Made by a program: the position numbers and the translations under genes
Notes under the pieces: model-generated
What the model was told of the DNA's origin: nothing
Seen by the model: the letters and a program-made list of their open reading frames with translations, nothing else
The model's database searches: none
Assembly: GCA_944385595.1 (NCBI GenBank)
Contig: CALWXY010000141.1
Location: forward strand, 1 to 9,087
Direction: 5' to 3'
Source: an uncultured Oscillospiraceae bacterium
Lineage (GTDB): Bacteria > Bacillota > Clostridia > Oscillospirales > Oscillospiraceae
DNA: 9,087 nucleotides
In this document: piece after piece, positions 1 through 6,144 of the stretch
Position numbering within the stretch: the stretch's first letter is position 1
Layout of the letters: the number at the start of each line of letters is the position of its first letter

Positions 1-515
1 GAATCTACCGGAAGCTCGCCGATGACGGCGTTGTTATTGTTCATGTTCTGCTTGTTCCGCTCGGCGGGCACATAGCCGCGGCCCTTGTCGAGCGTCAGCT
101 CCATGTACAGCTTCGCGCCTTCGCCCAGAGTCGCAATGTGCATCTCGGGGTTGAGGATTTCGACCTCGCTGTCGCACTTGATGGCGTCAGCGGTCACAAT
201 GCAGGGACCCTCCGCGCAGATTTCCACCGTCTTGGGGCCGTCGCAGTGCAGCTTCGCCGTCAGACCCTTGATGTTGAGGACAATTTCCGTGACATCCTCT
301 TTCACGCCGGGAATGGTCGAAAACTCATGCAGGACGCCGTCGATCTTGATGCTCGTGACGGCAACGCCCGGCAGAGAGGAAAGCAGCACACGGCGCAGGC
401 TGTTGCCAAGCGTATTGCCGAAACCGCGCTCAAGGGGTTCGACCACAAACTTGCCATACGTTCCATCGCCGGAAAGTTCTTCTGTCTCAATCTTAGGCTT
501 CTCTATCTCGATCAT
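1..515 (-). CDS. rpoA: RNA polymerase alpha subunit, N-terminal part (3' end outside window)
   Basis: Alpha subunit of DNA-directed RNA polymerase. The N-terminal domain dimerises and scaffolds beta and beta' during core assembly. The window holds 171 full codons, roughly the N-terminal domain. The C-terminal domain that binds UP elements and activators lies beyond position 1. Visible hallmarks are ERGFGNTLGNSLRRVLLSS (residues 29-47), the family's most conserved dimerisation block, then LPGVAVTSIKIDGVLHEFS (48-66) and the RGYVPAE motif (146-152). The ATG start at 515-513 is supported by a very strong Shine-Dalgarno (521-529) and the typical MIEIEKP beginning. It is the last gene seen, 106 nt after rpsD, as in alpha operons. 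A small Asn-rich patch (N157, N159-N162) sits where many homologues have a short variable loop. Identification is secure; only completeness is limited by the window edge. Confidence 0.97.
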   Translation of the reverse strand, partial: MIEIEKPKIETEELSGDGTYGKFVVEPLERGFGNTLGNSLRRVLLSSLPGVAVTSIKIDGVLHEFSTIPGVKEDVTEIVLNIKGLTAKLHCDGPKTVEICAEGPCIVTADAIKCDSEVEILNPEMHIATLGEGAKLYMELTLDKGRGYVPAERNKQNMNNNNAVIGELPVD

Positions 516-621
516 TAGCGAACCTCCTTCTCATCCATCGGCAAGAAATTGCCATGACGCATTATGCGCTCTTATGGCCGGCAGCAGGGCGAAAAAGCCC
601 TGACTGCCATAAGAATCAGCA
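516..621 (-). other. Structured rpsD-rpoA spacer with three potential stem-loops
   Basis: This is the longest non-coding gap in the window (106 nt). In the transcribed (minus) sense it can form three successive hairpins. The first, at 571-613, has an inner stem CAGGGC/GCCCTG (loop TTTTTC), then GGCAG/CTGCC after a one-base bulge, and an outer CTTAT/ATAAG. The second, at 558-568, is weak: CGCA/TGCG with a 3-nt loop. The third, at 540-553, is a perfect GGCAA/TTGCC stem with a TTTC loop. No U-tract follows any stem, so an intrinsic terminator is unlikely. No convincing -35/-10 pair was seen. A role in RNA processing, S4-mediated feedback or control of rpoA translation is possible but is inference only. 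Confidence 0.6.
521..529 (-). promoter_or_regulatory. Strong ribosome-binding site of rpoA
   Basis: On the minus strand this reads AAGGAGGTT, a near-complete complement to the 16S 3' end. The AGGAGG core lies 7 nt before the rpoA ATG. It fixes the start at 515 and lies just after the structured spacer, so folding of that spacer could affect its access (inference). Confidence 0.85.
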
Positions 622-1218
622 TTACTTGGAGTACAACTCAACGATGAGATGCTCGGAAACCTCGTAGTCGATATCGTCGCGCGCCGGGAGAGCAATGATC
701 TTGCCCTCGTAGCCGTCGTTGGACTTCTCAATCCACTTCGGGCAAGCCTTCTTGGCCTGCTCCTCGAGGATGGTCTTGATTCTGACGCTGCTGCGGGACT
801 TCTCGCAGATGGCGACGACGTCGCCCAGCTTCACCTGGAAGGAGGGGATGTTGACGCGCTTGCCGTTGACCGTGAAATGGCCGTGGTTGACAAGCTGTCT
901 GGCCTCGCGGCGGGTGCTCGCGTAGCCGAGACGGAACACGACGTTGTCGAGACGGCGCTCGAGCTGCTGCAGGAGGTTTTCGCCGGTGACGCCCTGTCTG
1001 CGGGCCGCCTCCTCATAGTACGCATGGAACTGCTTCTCGAGAACGCCGTAGATGAACTTCACCTTCTGCTTCTCGTTGAGCTGCATCGCGTACTCGGACT
1101 GCTTGCGGCGGAACTGCTGCTTCGGATTGCGGCGGGTCTCCTTGGAGTAGCCAAGGACGGCCGGAGAAAGACCCAGCGTCTTGCAACGCTTCAGGACAGG
1201 CTGCATATTCTTAGCCAT
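622..1218 (-). CDS. rpsD: 30S ribosomal protein S4
   Basis: Primary 16S rRNA-binding protein that nucleates 30S assembly at the 5' domain; in several bacteria it also represses its own operon. The protein has 198 residues, normal for the family (about 200). The N-terminal domain (about 1-85) includes LKRCKTLGLSPAVLGY. The S4 RNA-binding domain starts near residue 88 and contains RRLDNVVFRLGYASTRREAR (88-107) and LVNHGHFTVNGKRVNIPS (109-126). It is the zinc-free form: only one N-terminal cysteine (C12) is present, without the CxxC cluster of zinc-binding S4. ATG start at 1218, preceded by AAGGAGG in a 19-nt gap after rpsK. Its position directly before rpoA matches clostridial and proteobacterial alpha operons rather than Bacillus subtilis, where rpsD is separate. 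Confidence 0.98.
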   Translation of the reverse strand: MAKNMQPVLKRCKTLGLSPAVLGYSKETRRNPKQQFRRKQSEYAMQLNEKQKVKFIYGVLEKQFHAYYEEAARRQGVTGENLLQQLERRLDNVVFRLGYASTRREARQLVNHGHFTVNGKRVNIPSFQVKLGDVVAICEKSRSSVRIKTILEEQAKKACPKWIEKSNDGYEGKIIALPARDDIDYEVSEHLIVELYSK

Positions 1219-1237
1219 AATTTGTTTCCTCCTTCAA

Positions 1238-1645
1238 TTACACTCTTCTTCTCTTCGGAGGACGGCATCCATTGTGCGGAATCGGCGTGACGTCCTTGAT
1301 CATGGTAACGTCGAGACCCGTGGTCTGCAGGGCACGAATCGCGGCTTCACGGCCGGCGCCGGGGCCCTTGACATAAACCTCGACGGACTTCATGCCATGC
1401 TCCATCGCAACCTTGGCAGCGGTCTCAGCCGCGGTCTGCGCGGCAAAGGGGGTGGACTTTCTCGAACCTCTGAAACCAAGCTCACCGGAGCTCGCCCAGG
1501 AAACGGCATTGCCCTGGGTATCGGTGATGGTGACAATCGTGTTGTTGAACGTAGACTGGATATGGGCAGCGCCGCGGTCGATATTCTTGCGCTCACGGCG
1601 GCGGCGAACGGTGGTCGCCTTCTTAGCGCCCTTCTGCTGTGCCAT
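1238..1645 (-). CDS. rpsK: 30S ribosomal protein S11
   Basis: Ribosomal protein of the 30S platform. With S6, S18 and S21 it surrounds 16S helix 45 and the mRNA exit region, near the Shine-Dalgarno duplex. The protein has 135 residues, against about 129-131 in many bacteria; the extra length is in the basic N-terminal tail (residues 1-20, many Lys/Arg). Family motifs are GAAHIQSTFNNTIVTITD (25-42), GSRKSTPFAAQTAAE (60-74), VYVKGPGAGREAAIRAL (90-106) and the C-terminal PIPHNGCRPPKRRRV (121-135). ATG start at 1645 lies 16 nt after the rpsM stop, with a purine-rich site between. It is the middle gene of the S13-S11-S4 trio. Confidence 0.98.
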   Translation of the reverse strand: MAQQKGAKKATTVRRRRERKNIDRGAAHIQSTFNNTIVTITDTQGNAVSWASSGELGFRGSRKSTPFAAQTAAETAAKVAMEHGMKSVEVYVKGPGAGREAAIRALQTTGLDVTMIKDVTPIPHNGCRPPKRRRV

Positions 1646-1661
1646 CTTATTCCCTCCCTAC

Positions 1662-2030
1662 TTACTTCTTCTTGTTGGCCATGGTCTTGCGGGGACCCTT
1701 GCGGGTGCGGGCGTTGGTCTTGGAACGCTGTCCTCTGACCGGGAGCCCCTTGCGGTGACGCAGGCCGCGGTAGGAACCGATTTCAATCAGTCTCTTGATG
1801 TCGAACGCCACATCGCGGCGGAGGTCGCCCTCCACGCGGCAGTTGTGGTCGATATATTCTCTGAGCTTCGCCGCATCGTCTTCGCTCAGGTCGCGCACTC
1901 TGACGTCGGGATTCACGCCGGTCGCGGCGCAGATGTCGGTGGCGGTCTTACGGCCAATGCCGTAGATATAGGTCAGAGCGATTTCGATACGCTTGTCTCT
2001 GGGCAGGTCGATACCGGATATACGCGCCAT
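1662..2030 (-). CDS. rpsM: 30S ribosomal protein S13
   Basis: Head protein of the small subunit. It contacts the P-site tRNA through its C-terminal tail and forms intersubunit bridges with L5 and 23S RNA. The protein has 122 residues, the usual length. It begins MARISGIDLPRDKRIEIALT (1-20), followed by the helix-hairpin-helix-like YIYGIGRKTA (21-30). The signature RGLRHRKGLPVRGQRSKTNA (88-107) is intact, and the tail ends in basic residues (PRKTMANKKK). ATG start at 2030 has a GGAGGTG site 8 nt upstream. It shares a reading frame register with rpmJ, infA and the KOW gene upstream. Confidence 0.98.
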   Translation of the reverse strand: MARISGIDLPRDKRIEIALTYIYGIGRKTATDICAATGVNPDVRVRDLSEDDAAKLREYIDHNCRVEGDLRRDVAFDIKRLIEIGSYRGLRHRKGLPVRGQRSKTNARTRKGPRKTMANKKK

Positions 2031-2063
2031 ACTGGTTGCACCTCCAAATGTGTTAAACGCGCC

Positions 2064-2177
2064 TTAGCCCTGGCGCTGCTTGTGCTTGGGATTCTCACAG
2101 ATGACCATGACTCTTCCCTTGCGCTTGATAATCTTGCACTTCTCGCAGATTTTCTTGACAGAAGGTCTTACTTTCAT
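2064..2177 (-). CDS. rpmJ: 50S ribosomal protein L36, zinc-ribbon form
   Basis: Smallest protein of the large subunit, bound to 23S domain VI near the peptidyl-transferase region. It is a 37-residue gene, read directly from the minus strand: it begins MKVRPSVKKICEKCKIIKRK and ends ENPKHKQRQG before TAA. The zinc ligands C11, C14, C27 and H32 are all present, so this is the zinc-binding (C+) paralogue rather than the zinc-free type expressed in zinc starvation. ATG at 2177-2175 is preceded by AAGGAGGG (2185-2192) with 7-nt spacing. Its place between infA and rpsM is the classical one. Confidence 0.97.
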   Translation of the reverse strand: MKVRPSVKKICEKCKIIKRKGRVMVICENPKHKQRQG

Positions 2178-2213
2178 TTGTGCGCCCTCCTTCGGAACGA
2201 TTCTTGTAGCCTG

Positions 2214-2233
2214 AAAGCCGGTTTCCCGGCCTC
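2214..2233 (-). other. GAAA-tetraloop hairpin in the infA-rpmJ spacer
   Basis: In the transcript sense, GCCGG-GAAA-CCGGC (2217-2230) forms a perfect five-pair GC stem capped by a GNRA tetraloop, extendable by a few A-U/G-U pairs to 2214-2233. It starts 7 nt after the infA stop codon (10 nt for the core stem). No U-run follows, so it is not an intrinsic terminator. A transcript-stabilising or processing role is plausible but unproven. Confidence 0.6.
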
Positions 2234-2240
2234 AACAATC

Positions 2241-2459
2241 TTATTTGGAACGCCAGGTAATGCGCCCGCGGGTCAGATCGTAGGGAGAAAGCTCGATCGT
2301 CACCTTATCGCCGGGCAGGATGCGGATGAAATTCATACGCAGCTTGCCGGAAATGTGGGCCAGAATCTGGTGCTTGTTCGGAAGCTCCACCATGAACATG
2401 GCGTTCGGCAGGGCTTCGACAACGGTACCCTCAGTCTCAATTACGTCCTGTTTCGACAT
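2241..2459 (-). CDS. infA: Translation initiation factor IF-1
   Basis: IF-1 occupies the ribosomal A site during initiation and helps IF-2 and IF-3 select the start codon and initiator tRNA. The protein is 72 residues, exactly the family length, and is a single S1-like OB fold. Diagnostic segments are DVIETEGTVVEALPNAMF (5-22), HQILAHISGKLRMNFIRILP (29-48) and VTIELSPYDLTRGRIT (53-68). The C-terminus is WRSK where many homologues have a YRYK-like end, a minor variation. ATG at 2459 immediately follows the TGA of the KOW gene (TGAATG on the minus strand), and its GGAGG site lies inside the end of that gene, so the two are probably translationally coupled. Confidence 0.98.
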   Translation of the reverse strand: MSKQDVIETEGTVVEALPNAMFMVELPNKHQILAHISGKLRMNFIRILPGDKVTIELSPYDLTRGRITWRSK

Positions 2460-2726
2460 TCAAAAGCCTCCATTCTCGGGATCGGCTTCGCCCCTTACGG
2501 CGGCGAGCGCCTTCCTAATCTTTCGGTTGGTCTGCAGCGAACCTTCGTCCAACACGACGGCCGTGGGAAAAAGATGCTTCTCGTTTTTCCGCTTCGGGTG
2601 CGAGAGACTGCGTCGCTTGCCGTCGCAGATGACGGCGTAGCCGTTCTCAGCCGAGAGGACGGTAAAAAAGCCGCCCTTGTCGCGCCCTGCCGCCGCCCTG
2701 ACCACAAGCCCTCTCACAATCTCCAT
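2460..2726 (-). CDS. KOW-domain, eL14-like RNA-binding protein
   Basis: Small basic protein of 88 residues. The N-terminal segment MEIVRGLVVRAAAGRDKGGF (1-20) followed by FTVL has the shape of a KOW motif: a short beta strand, a loop with a conserved Gly, and another strand. Residues 33-51 (CDGKRRSLSHPKRKNEKHLF) are strongly basic and suited to RNA contact. The family, seen between map and infA in Clostridia, is usually annotated as ribosomal L14e-like or KOW-domain RNA-binding protein and has no well-defined function. I prefer the ATG at 2726 because a GAGAGGG site precedes it, it clears map by 11 nt, and the residues upstream in the same frame are Arg-rich antisense-like coding of map. Its stop abuts the infA start, implying coupled expression with IF-1. 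A ribosome-associated role is inference. Confidence 0.85.
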   Translation of the reverse strand: MEIVRGLVVRAAAGRDKGGFFTVLSAENGYAVICDGKRRSLSHPKRKNEKHLFPTAVVLDEGSLQTNRKIRKALAAVRGEADPENGGF

Positions 2727-2737
2727 GCGCCGCCCTC

Positions 2738-3490
2738 TCAATCCGGCAGCGTCAGGATGACGGGGCCGTCGGGGGTGACTGCTACGGTGTGCTCGAAATG
2801 AGCGGAGAGCTTGCCGTCGGTTGTGACGGTAGTCCATTCGTCCGGGAGGACTCTCACGTCCTTGACGCCCTGATTGATCATGGGCTCAATGGCGATCGTC
2901 ATGCCGGGCAACAGGCGCACCCCTCTGCCGGGGGTGCCGTAATTCGGGACCGCAGGGTCCTCATGCATCTTCGCGCCTACCCCGTGGCCGACAAAGCTTC
3001 GTACCACGGAGTAACCGCGAGCTTCGACATACCGTTGCACCGCGCTGCCGATGTCGCCGATGCGGTTGCCCGCTTTCGCGGCGGCAATGCCCTCAAAGAG
3101 AGCCTCGCGCGTTGCATTCATCAGAGCCTGCGCCTCCCCGGACACGTCCCCGCAGGGGAACGTCCAGGCGTTGTCTCCGACGAAGCCCTCATAGGTGGCG
3201 CCGATGTCAATGCTGACAATGTCGCCCTGCTTGAGGATGATCTTCTTGCTCGGTATGCCATGGATCACCACGTTGTTAACGGAAATACAGCTGCTTGCGG
3301 GGAACCCGCCGTACCCGAGGAAGGTAGGGATTGCGCCCTGCTCCTCGATGTATCGGCGAACCATGCGGTCGATCTCCCAGGTGGAAACACCGGGTTCGAC
3401 CGCCTCCCCTGCCAGGCGAAGCGCGCGGGAAGAAATTCTGCCGGCCGCCCGCATCGCTGCGAGCTCGCGGCTGGTTTTGAGCACGATCAT
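2738..3490 (-). CDS. map: Methionine aminopeptidase, type I
   Basis: Removes the initiator methionine from nascent proteins after deformylation, near the ribosomal tunnel exit. The protein has 250 residues, typical of the short type Ia form without an N-terminal zinc-finger extension. All five dinuclear metal ligands are identifiable: D95 (SIDIGA), D106 (GDNAWTF), H169 (GHGVG), E202 (IEPM) and E233 (FEHTV). The catalytic/substrate histidines H77 (VVIHGIP) and H176 (KMHEDP) are also present. ATG at 3490 lies 4 nt after the adk TAA, with only a weak GAAGG-like site inside adk, so its translation probably depends on coupling to adk. The adk-map pairing after secY is standard in Bacillota and joins export with N-terminal processing. 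Confidence 0.98.
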   Translation of the reverse strand: MIVLKTSRELAAMRAAGRISSRALRLAGEAVEPGVSTWEIDRMVRRYIEEQGAIPTFLGYGGFPASSCISVNNVVIHGIPSKKIILKQGDIVSIDIGATYEGFVGDNAWTFPCGDVSGEAQALMNATREALFEGIAAAKAGNRIGDIGSAVQRYVEARGYSVVRSFVGHGVGAKMHEDPAVPNYGTPGRGVRLLPGMTIAIEPMINQGVKDVRVLPDEWTTVTTDGKLSAHFEHTVAVTPDGPVILTLPD

Positions 3491-3494
3491 GGAC

Positions 3495-4127
3495 TTACGC
3501 CTTCAGCGCCTCAAGCGTCAGGCGGGACGTATCAGCGACGTCCTCCTGTCCTTCGACGATGGAGAGCTTGCCCTGCTTCTCATAGTAAGCCTTGAGCGGC
3601 TCGGTCTGATCGTGGTATACCTTCAGGCGTTCCTTGACTGTATCCGGGTGGTCATCCTTGCGCTGAACGAGGGCGCCTCCGCACTTGCCGCAGACGCCTT
3701 CCTTCTCCGGCTTCTTGTAAAGCAGGTGATAGGACGCGCCGCAAGCCTCGCAGACGCGGCGTCCGGACATACGCTCGACGATCTTCTCGTCGGGGACCTC
3801 GATGTCAATGACCTTGTCAATGACAATGCCCATGCTGTCCAGAGCCTCGGCCTGGGGAATGGTGCGCGGGAAGCCGTCGAGGATGAAGCCGCCCTTGCAG
3901 TCATCCTGCTGCAGGCGTTCCTTGATGATGCCGATGACGACCTCATCGGGAACAAGCTTGCCTTCCTCCATGTAGGACTTCGCGCGCAGACCCATCTCCG
4001 TGCCGTTCTTCAGCGCTTCGCGGATCATATTGCCGGTCGAAACGGCGGGGATATGGAGATGCTCGCAGATAACCTCTGCCTGAGTGCCTTTTCCGGCGCC
4101 GGGAGCGCCAAGCAGAATCAAATTCAT
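3495..4127 (-). CDS. adk: Adenylate kinase, zinc-lid type
   Basis: Catalyses reversible phosphoryl transfer ATP + AMP = 2 ADP in the cytoplasm, balancing adenine nucleotides. The protein has 210 residues, the long bacterial form. The P-loop GAPGAGKGT spans residues 7-15. The AMP-binding region contains STGNMIREAL (30-39), and DGFPRT (84-89) is intact. The lid contains four cysteines C126, C129, C146 and C149 in a CX2C-X16-CX2C pattern, which in Gram-positive homologues binds structural zinc. It is followed by RKDDHPDTVKERL (156-168) with the conserved lid arginines. ATG at 4127 has AAGGAGG overlapping the end of secY. It is in the same codon register as secY. No irregularity seen. Confidence 0.98.
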   Translation of the reverse strand: MNLILLGAPGAGKGTQAEVICEHLHIPAVSTGNMIREALKNGTEMGLRAKSYMEEGKLVPDEVVIGIIKERLQQDDCKGGFILDGFPRTIPQAEALDSMGIVIDKVIDIEVPDEKIVERMSGRRVCEACGASYHLLYKKPEKEGVCGKCGGALVQRKDDHPDTVKERLKVYHDQTEPLKAYYEKQGKLSIVEGQEDVADTSRLTLEALKA

Positions 4128-4139
4128 ACCATTTCCTCC

Positions 4140-5489
4140 TTAATCAAGGAATCCCTTGTAATGACGCATCATCATCTGGGATTCCAGCTGCTTCGCGGTG
4201 TCGAGCGCGACGCCGACCATAATCAGGATGGACGTGCCGCCGAACGACAGACCGTGCATGGCCGTCACATTCGAATAGATGATGGGAAGGAGCGCGATAA
4301 CTGCAAGGAAGAGCGCTCCGATGAGCGTGATCTTGGAAAGAATTTTGGAAATGAAGTCGGAAGTCGGCTTGCCGGGACGAATGCCCGGAATCGTGCCGTT
4401 GTTCTGACGGAGGTTATTGGCCATCTCAATCGGGTTGTACTGAATCCCGAGATAGAAATAGGCGAACATGATGATGAAAATGAAGTACAGGATGCCGTAG
4501 AGCAGACCCGTCGGCGACAGGGCGGCAAAGAAGGACGCCCAGAAGCCCTCGTCCGCTCTCGAGCCCATGAACATCTCGATGGTGCTCGGGATGGACAGGA
4601 TGGAGGAAGCGAAGATGATGGGCATAACGCCGGACATCGCAACCTTCACCGGGATGTGCGTGCTCTGGCCGCCGTACATTTTACGGCCGACCACACGCTT
4701 GGCATACTGCACGGGGATGCGGCGCTCCGAATTGTTCATGAACACGATGAACCAGATCACCGCGAGGAACAGGACGATGAAGAACGGCGCAAAGAAGAAA
4801 TACAGGCCGTAGTTGGTGGGATCCTGCATCGCCTGGCTGAAATACGCATACAGCATATTGAGCGTGGTGGGAAGACGGGAGACGATACCGGCAAAGAGCA
4901 GAATCGAAATACCGTTTCCGATGCCCTTGTCGTTGATCTGCTCGCCGAGCCACATCATCAGCGCCGTACCGGCGGTAAAGACCATGATGATGATGATGGC
5001 GGTAAATACGGATTCCCAGCCGCTCGTGTACATCGCAATGGTCTGGACGGAGCCGTCCTCCATCGCGACGGTGGTGTTGCGCAGGTAGAAATAGTACGCC
5101 GTGCCCTGAATAAGGCCCAGCAGAACGGTCACATAGCGGGTGATGGTCGCAATCTTCTTGCGGCCCTCCTCGCCTTCCTTCGCCATTCTCTCCAGAGGAG
5201 GAATCGCGACGGTCAGCAGCTGCATGATAATGGAGCTGTTGATATAGGGGCTCACGCCCATCGCGAACAGCGTCGCGTTCGAGAACGCGCCGCCGGTCAG
5301 CATATCGAGGTAGCTCAGAGCGGTGCCGCTCTGGCTCACGTTGGCCATGAGCGCCTCAAGGGCGTCCGTGTTCAGGAACGGCACCGGGATAACGGCGCCG
5401 AGGCGGAACACGACGACGATGAGCAGGGTAAACAGAATCTTTTTGCGCAGATCGGGGATGCTCCAGGCGTTCTTAATTGTTTTGAACAA
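4140..5489 (-). CDS. secY: Protein translocase subunit SecY
   Basis: Pore-forming subunit of the SecYEG channel for export and membrane insertion of proteins, working with SecA and the ribosome. The protein has 449 residues, normal length, with ten membrane segments at about 19-36, 73-95, 115-137, 155-180, 186-205, 226-250, 282-302, 322-348, 384-405 and 412-432. The plug region is near 60-72. Cytoplasmic loop motifs include GIGNGIS (189-195), RRIPVQYAKR (256-265, ribosome/SecA-binding loop) and IPGIRPG (367-373). The start is TTG at 5489-5487, chosen because GAGGTGA lies 6 nt upstream inside the last codons of rplO and gives the standard MFKTIKNAW beginning. A run of four identical ATC codons encodes I165-I168 in segment 4. 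Only 1 nt separates it from the rplO stop, indicating tight coupling. Confidence 0.98.
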   Translation of the reverse strand: MFKTIKNAWSIPDLRKKILFTLLIVVVFRLGAVIPVPFLNTDALEALMANVSQSGTALSYLDMLTGGAFSNATLFAMGVSPYINSSIIMQLLTVAIPPLERMAKEGEEGRKKIATITRYVTVLLGLIQGTAYYFYLRNTTVAMEDGSVQTIAMYTSGWESVFTAIIIIMVFTAGTALMMWLGEQINDKGIGNGISILLFAGIVSRLPTTLNMLYAYFSQAMQDPTNYGLYFFFAPFFIVLFLAVIWFIVFMNNSERRIPVQYAKRVVGRKMYGGQSTHIPVKVAMSGVMPIIFASSILSIPSTIEMFMGSRADEGFWASFFAALSPTGLLYGILYFIFIIMFAYFYLGIQYNPIEMANNLRQNNGTIPGIRPGKPTSDFISKILSKITLIGALFLAVIALLPIIYSNVTAMHGLSFGGTSILIMVGVALDTAKQLESQMMMRHYKGFLD

Positions 5490-5490
5490 T

Positions 5491-5931
5491 TCAGATCACC
5501 TCTGCCTTCCCACCCGCGGCTTCGATCTTCTGCTTGGCAGCTTCAGAATAGGCGTTAACCTTCACAGTCAGCTTCTTGTCAAGGTTACCGTTGGCGAGGA
5601 TTTTCACCCCGTCGCAGCAAACCTTCACGATGCCGGCGTCAATCAGCGCCTGGGTGTCAACGACGGCGCCGTCCTCAAACTTGTTAAGGGTGCCGACGTT
5701 CACAGCCACGATGGTCTTGGCAAAAATGTTGTTGAAGCCTCTCTTCGGAAGGCGTCTCTGCAGAGGCATCTGGCCGCCCTCAAAGCCCGGGCGCATACCG
5801 TGGCCCGCTCTGGCCTTCTGGCCCTTGTGGCCCTTGCCGGCCGTCTTGCCCTGGCCGGAGCCCTGGCCTCTGCCGATTCTCTTGCGGTCCTGGACGGAGC
5901 CGGGAGCCGCAGTCAGATCATGCAACTTCAT
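5491..5931 (-). CDS. rplO: 50S ribosomal protein L15
   Basis: Large-subunit protein that binds 23S rRNA late in assembly and organises the region near the central protuberance through a long basic N-terminal extension. The protein has 146 residues, the usual length. The N-terminal half is the typical Gly/Arg/Lys-rich extension, with KRIGRGQGSGQGKTAGKGHK (17-36) and GQMPLQRRLPKRGF (53-66); the C-terminal half is a compact mixed domain ending AAGGKAEVI. ATG at 5931 has AAGGAGGTG in the 18-nt gap after rpmD. Its last codons carry the secY ribosome-binding site. It is in the same codon register as rpmD and rpsE upstream. Confidence 0.98.
   Translation of the reverse strand: MKLHDLTAAPGSVQDRKRIGRGQGSGQGKTAGKGHKGQKARAGHGMRPGFEGGQMPLQRRLPKRGFNNIFAKTIVAVNVGTLNKFEDGAVVDTQALIDAGIVKVCCDGVKILANGNLDKKLTVKVNAYSEAAKQKIEAAGGKAEVI
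5496..5502 (-). promoter_or_regulatory. Ribosome-binding site deciding the secY TTG start
   Basis: The minus strand reads GAGGTGA within the last three rplO codons, 6 nt before TTG at 5489. No ATG is placed to use this site, so TTG is the best-supported start. A rare start codon nested against the rplO stop suggests SecY output is set by re-initiation after L15 translation (inference). Confidence 0.8.
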
Positions 5932-5949
5932 GGTGTTCGCACCTCCTTC

Positions 5950-6129
5950 TTACGCGTTGTTTACCTCGATGAGGTGGATAATCTTGGCCACCTTGCCTCT
6001 GGTCTGGACGTTGTCCGGCTGCGTCACGACGTCGCCGATCTTGTACAGGCCAAGCGCATGGGCGGTAGCAATCTGGTTCTTCTTGGAGCCGATGAGGCTC
6101 TTTACCAGCTTTACGGTAATCTGTTCCAT
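5950..6129 (-). CDS. rpmD: 50S ribosomal protein L30
   Basis: Small two-helix/three-strand ferredoxin-like protein bound to 23S domain II/V. The gene is read directly from the minus strand and encodes 59 residues, starting MEQITVKLVKSLIGSKKNQI and ending KIIHLIEVNNA before TAA at 5952-5950. Family features are the VKLVKSLIG strand-turn, the ATAHALGLYKIGDVV segment (21-35) that corresponds to the usual T..LGL.K....V pattern, and the RGKVAKIIHLI end (44-54). ATG at 6129 is preceded by GGGAGGGC in a 15-nt gap after rpsE. Placement between S5 and L15 is canonical and confirms the call. Confidence 0.97.
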   Translation of the reverse strand: MEQITVKLVKSLIGSKKNQIATAHALGLYKIGDVVTQPDNVQTRGKVAKIIHLIEVNNA

Positions 6130-6144
6130 CTTGCGCCCTCCCTC

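Noticed and set aside
556..600. Possible internal promoter for rpoA (CATAAT-like -10)
   Set aside because: The CATAAT lies within a small palindrome and no TTGACA-like element occurs at a suitable distance upstream.
571..613. Possible intrinsic terminator after rpsD
   Set aside because: The stem is good, but the only T-run lies in the loop and no U-tract follows on either strand.
1392..2801. 469-codon open frame on the plus strand
   Set aside because: It runs antisense across rpsM, rpmJ, infA and the KOW gene in their codon register; no homology is recognisable, and it reflects codon bias.
2727..2837. Longer N-terminus for the KOW protein
   Set aside because: The extra 37 residues are Arg/His/Pro-rich, overlap the map coding sequence, lack a ribosome-binding site and do not look like the KOW family.
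3195..5558. 787-codon open frame on the plus strand
   Set aside because: It is the exact codon-register antisense of adk and secY, is rich in His, Asp, Arg and Glu without a recognisable domain, and both sense genes are unmistakable.
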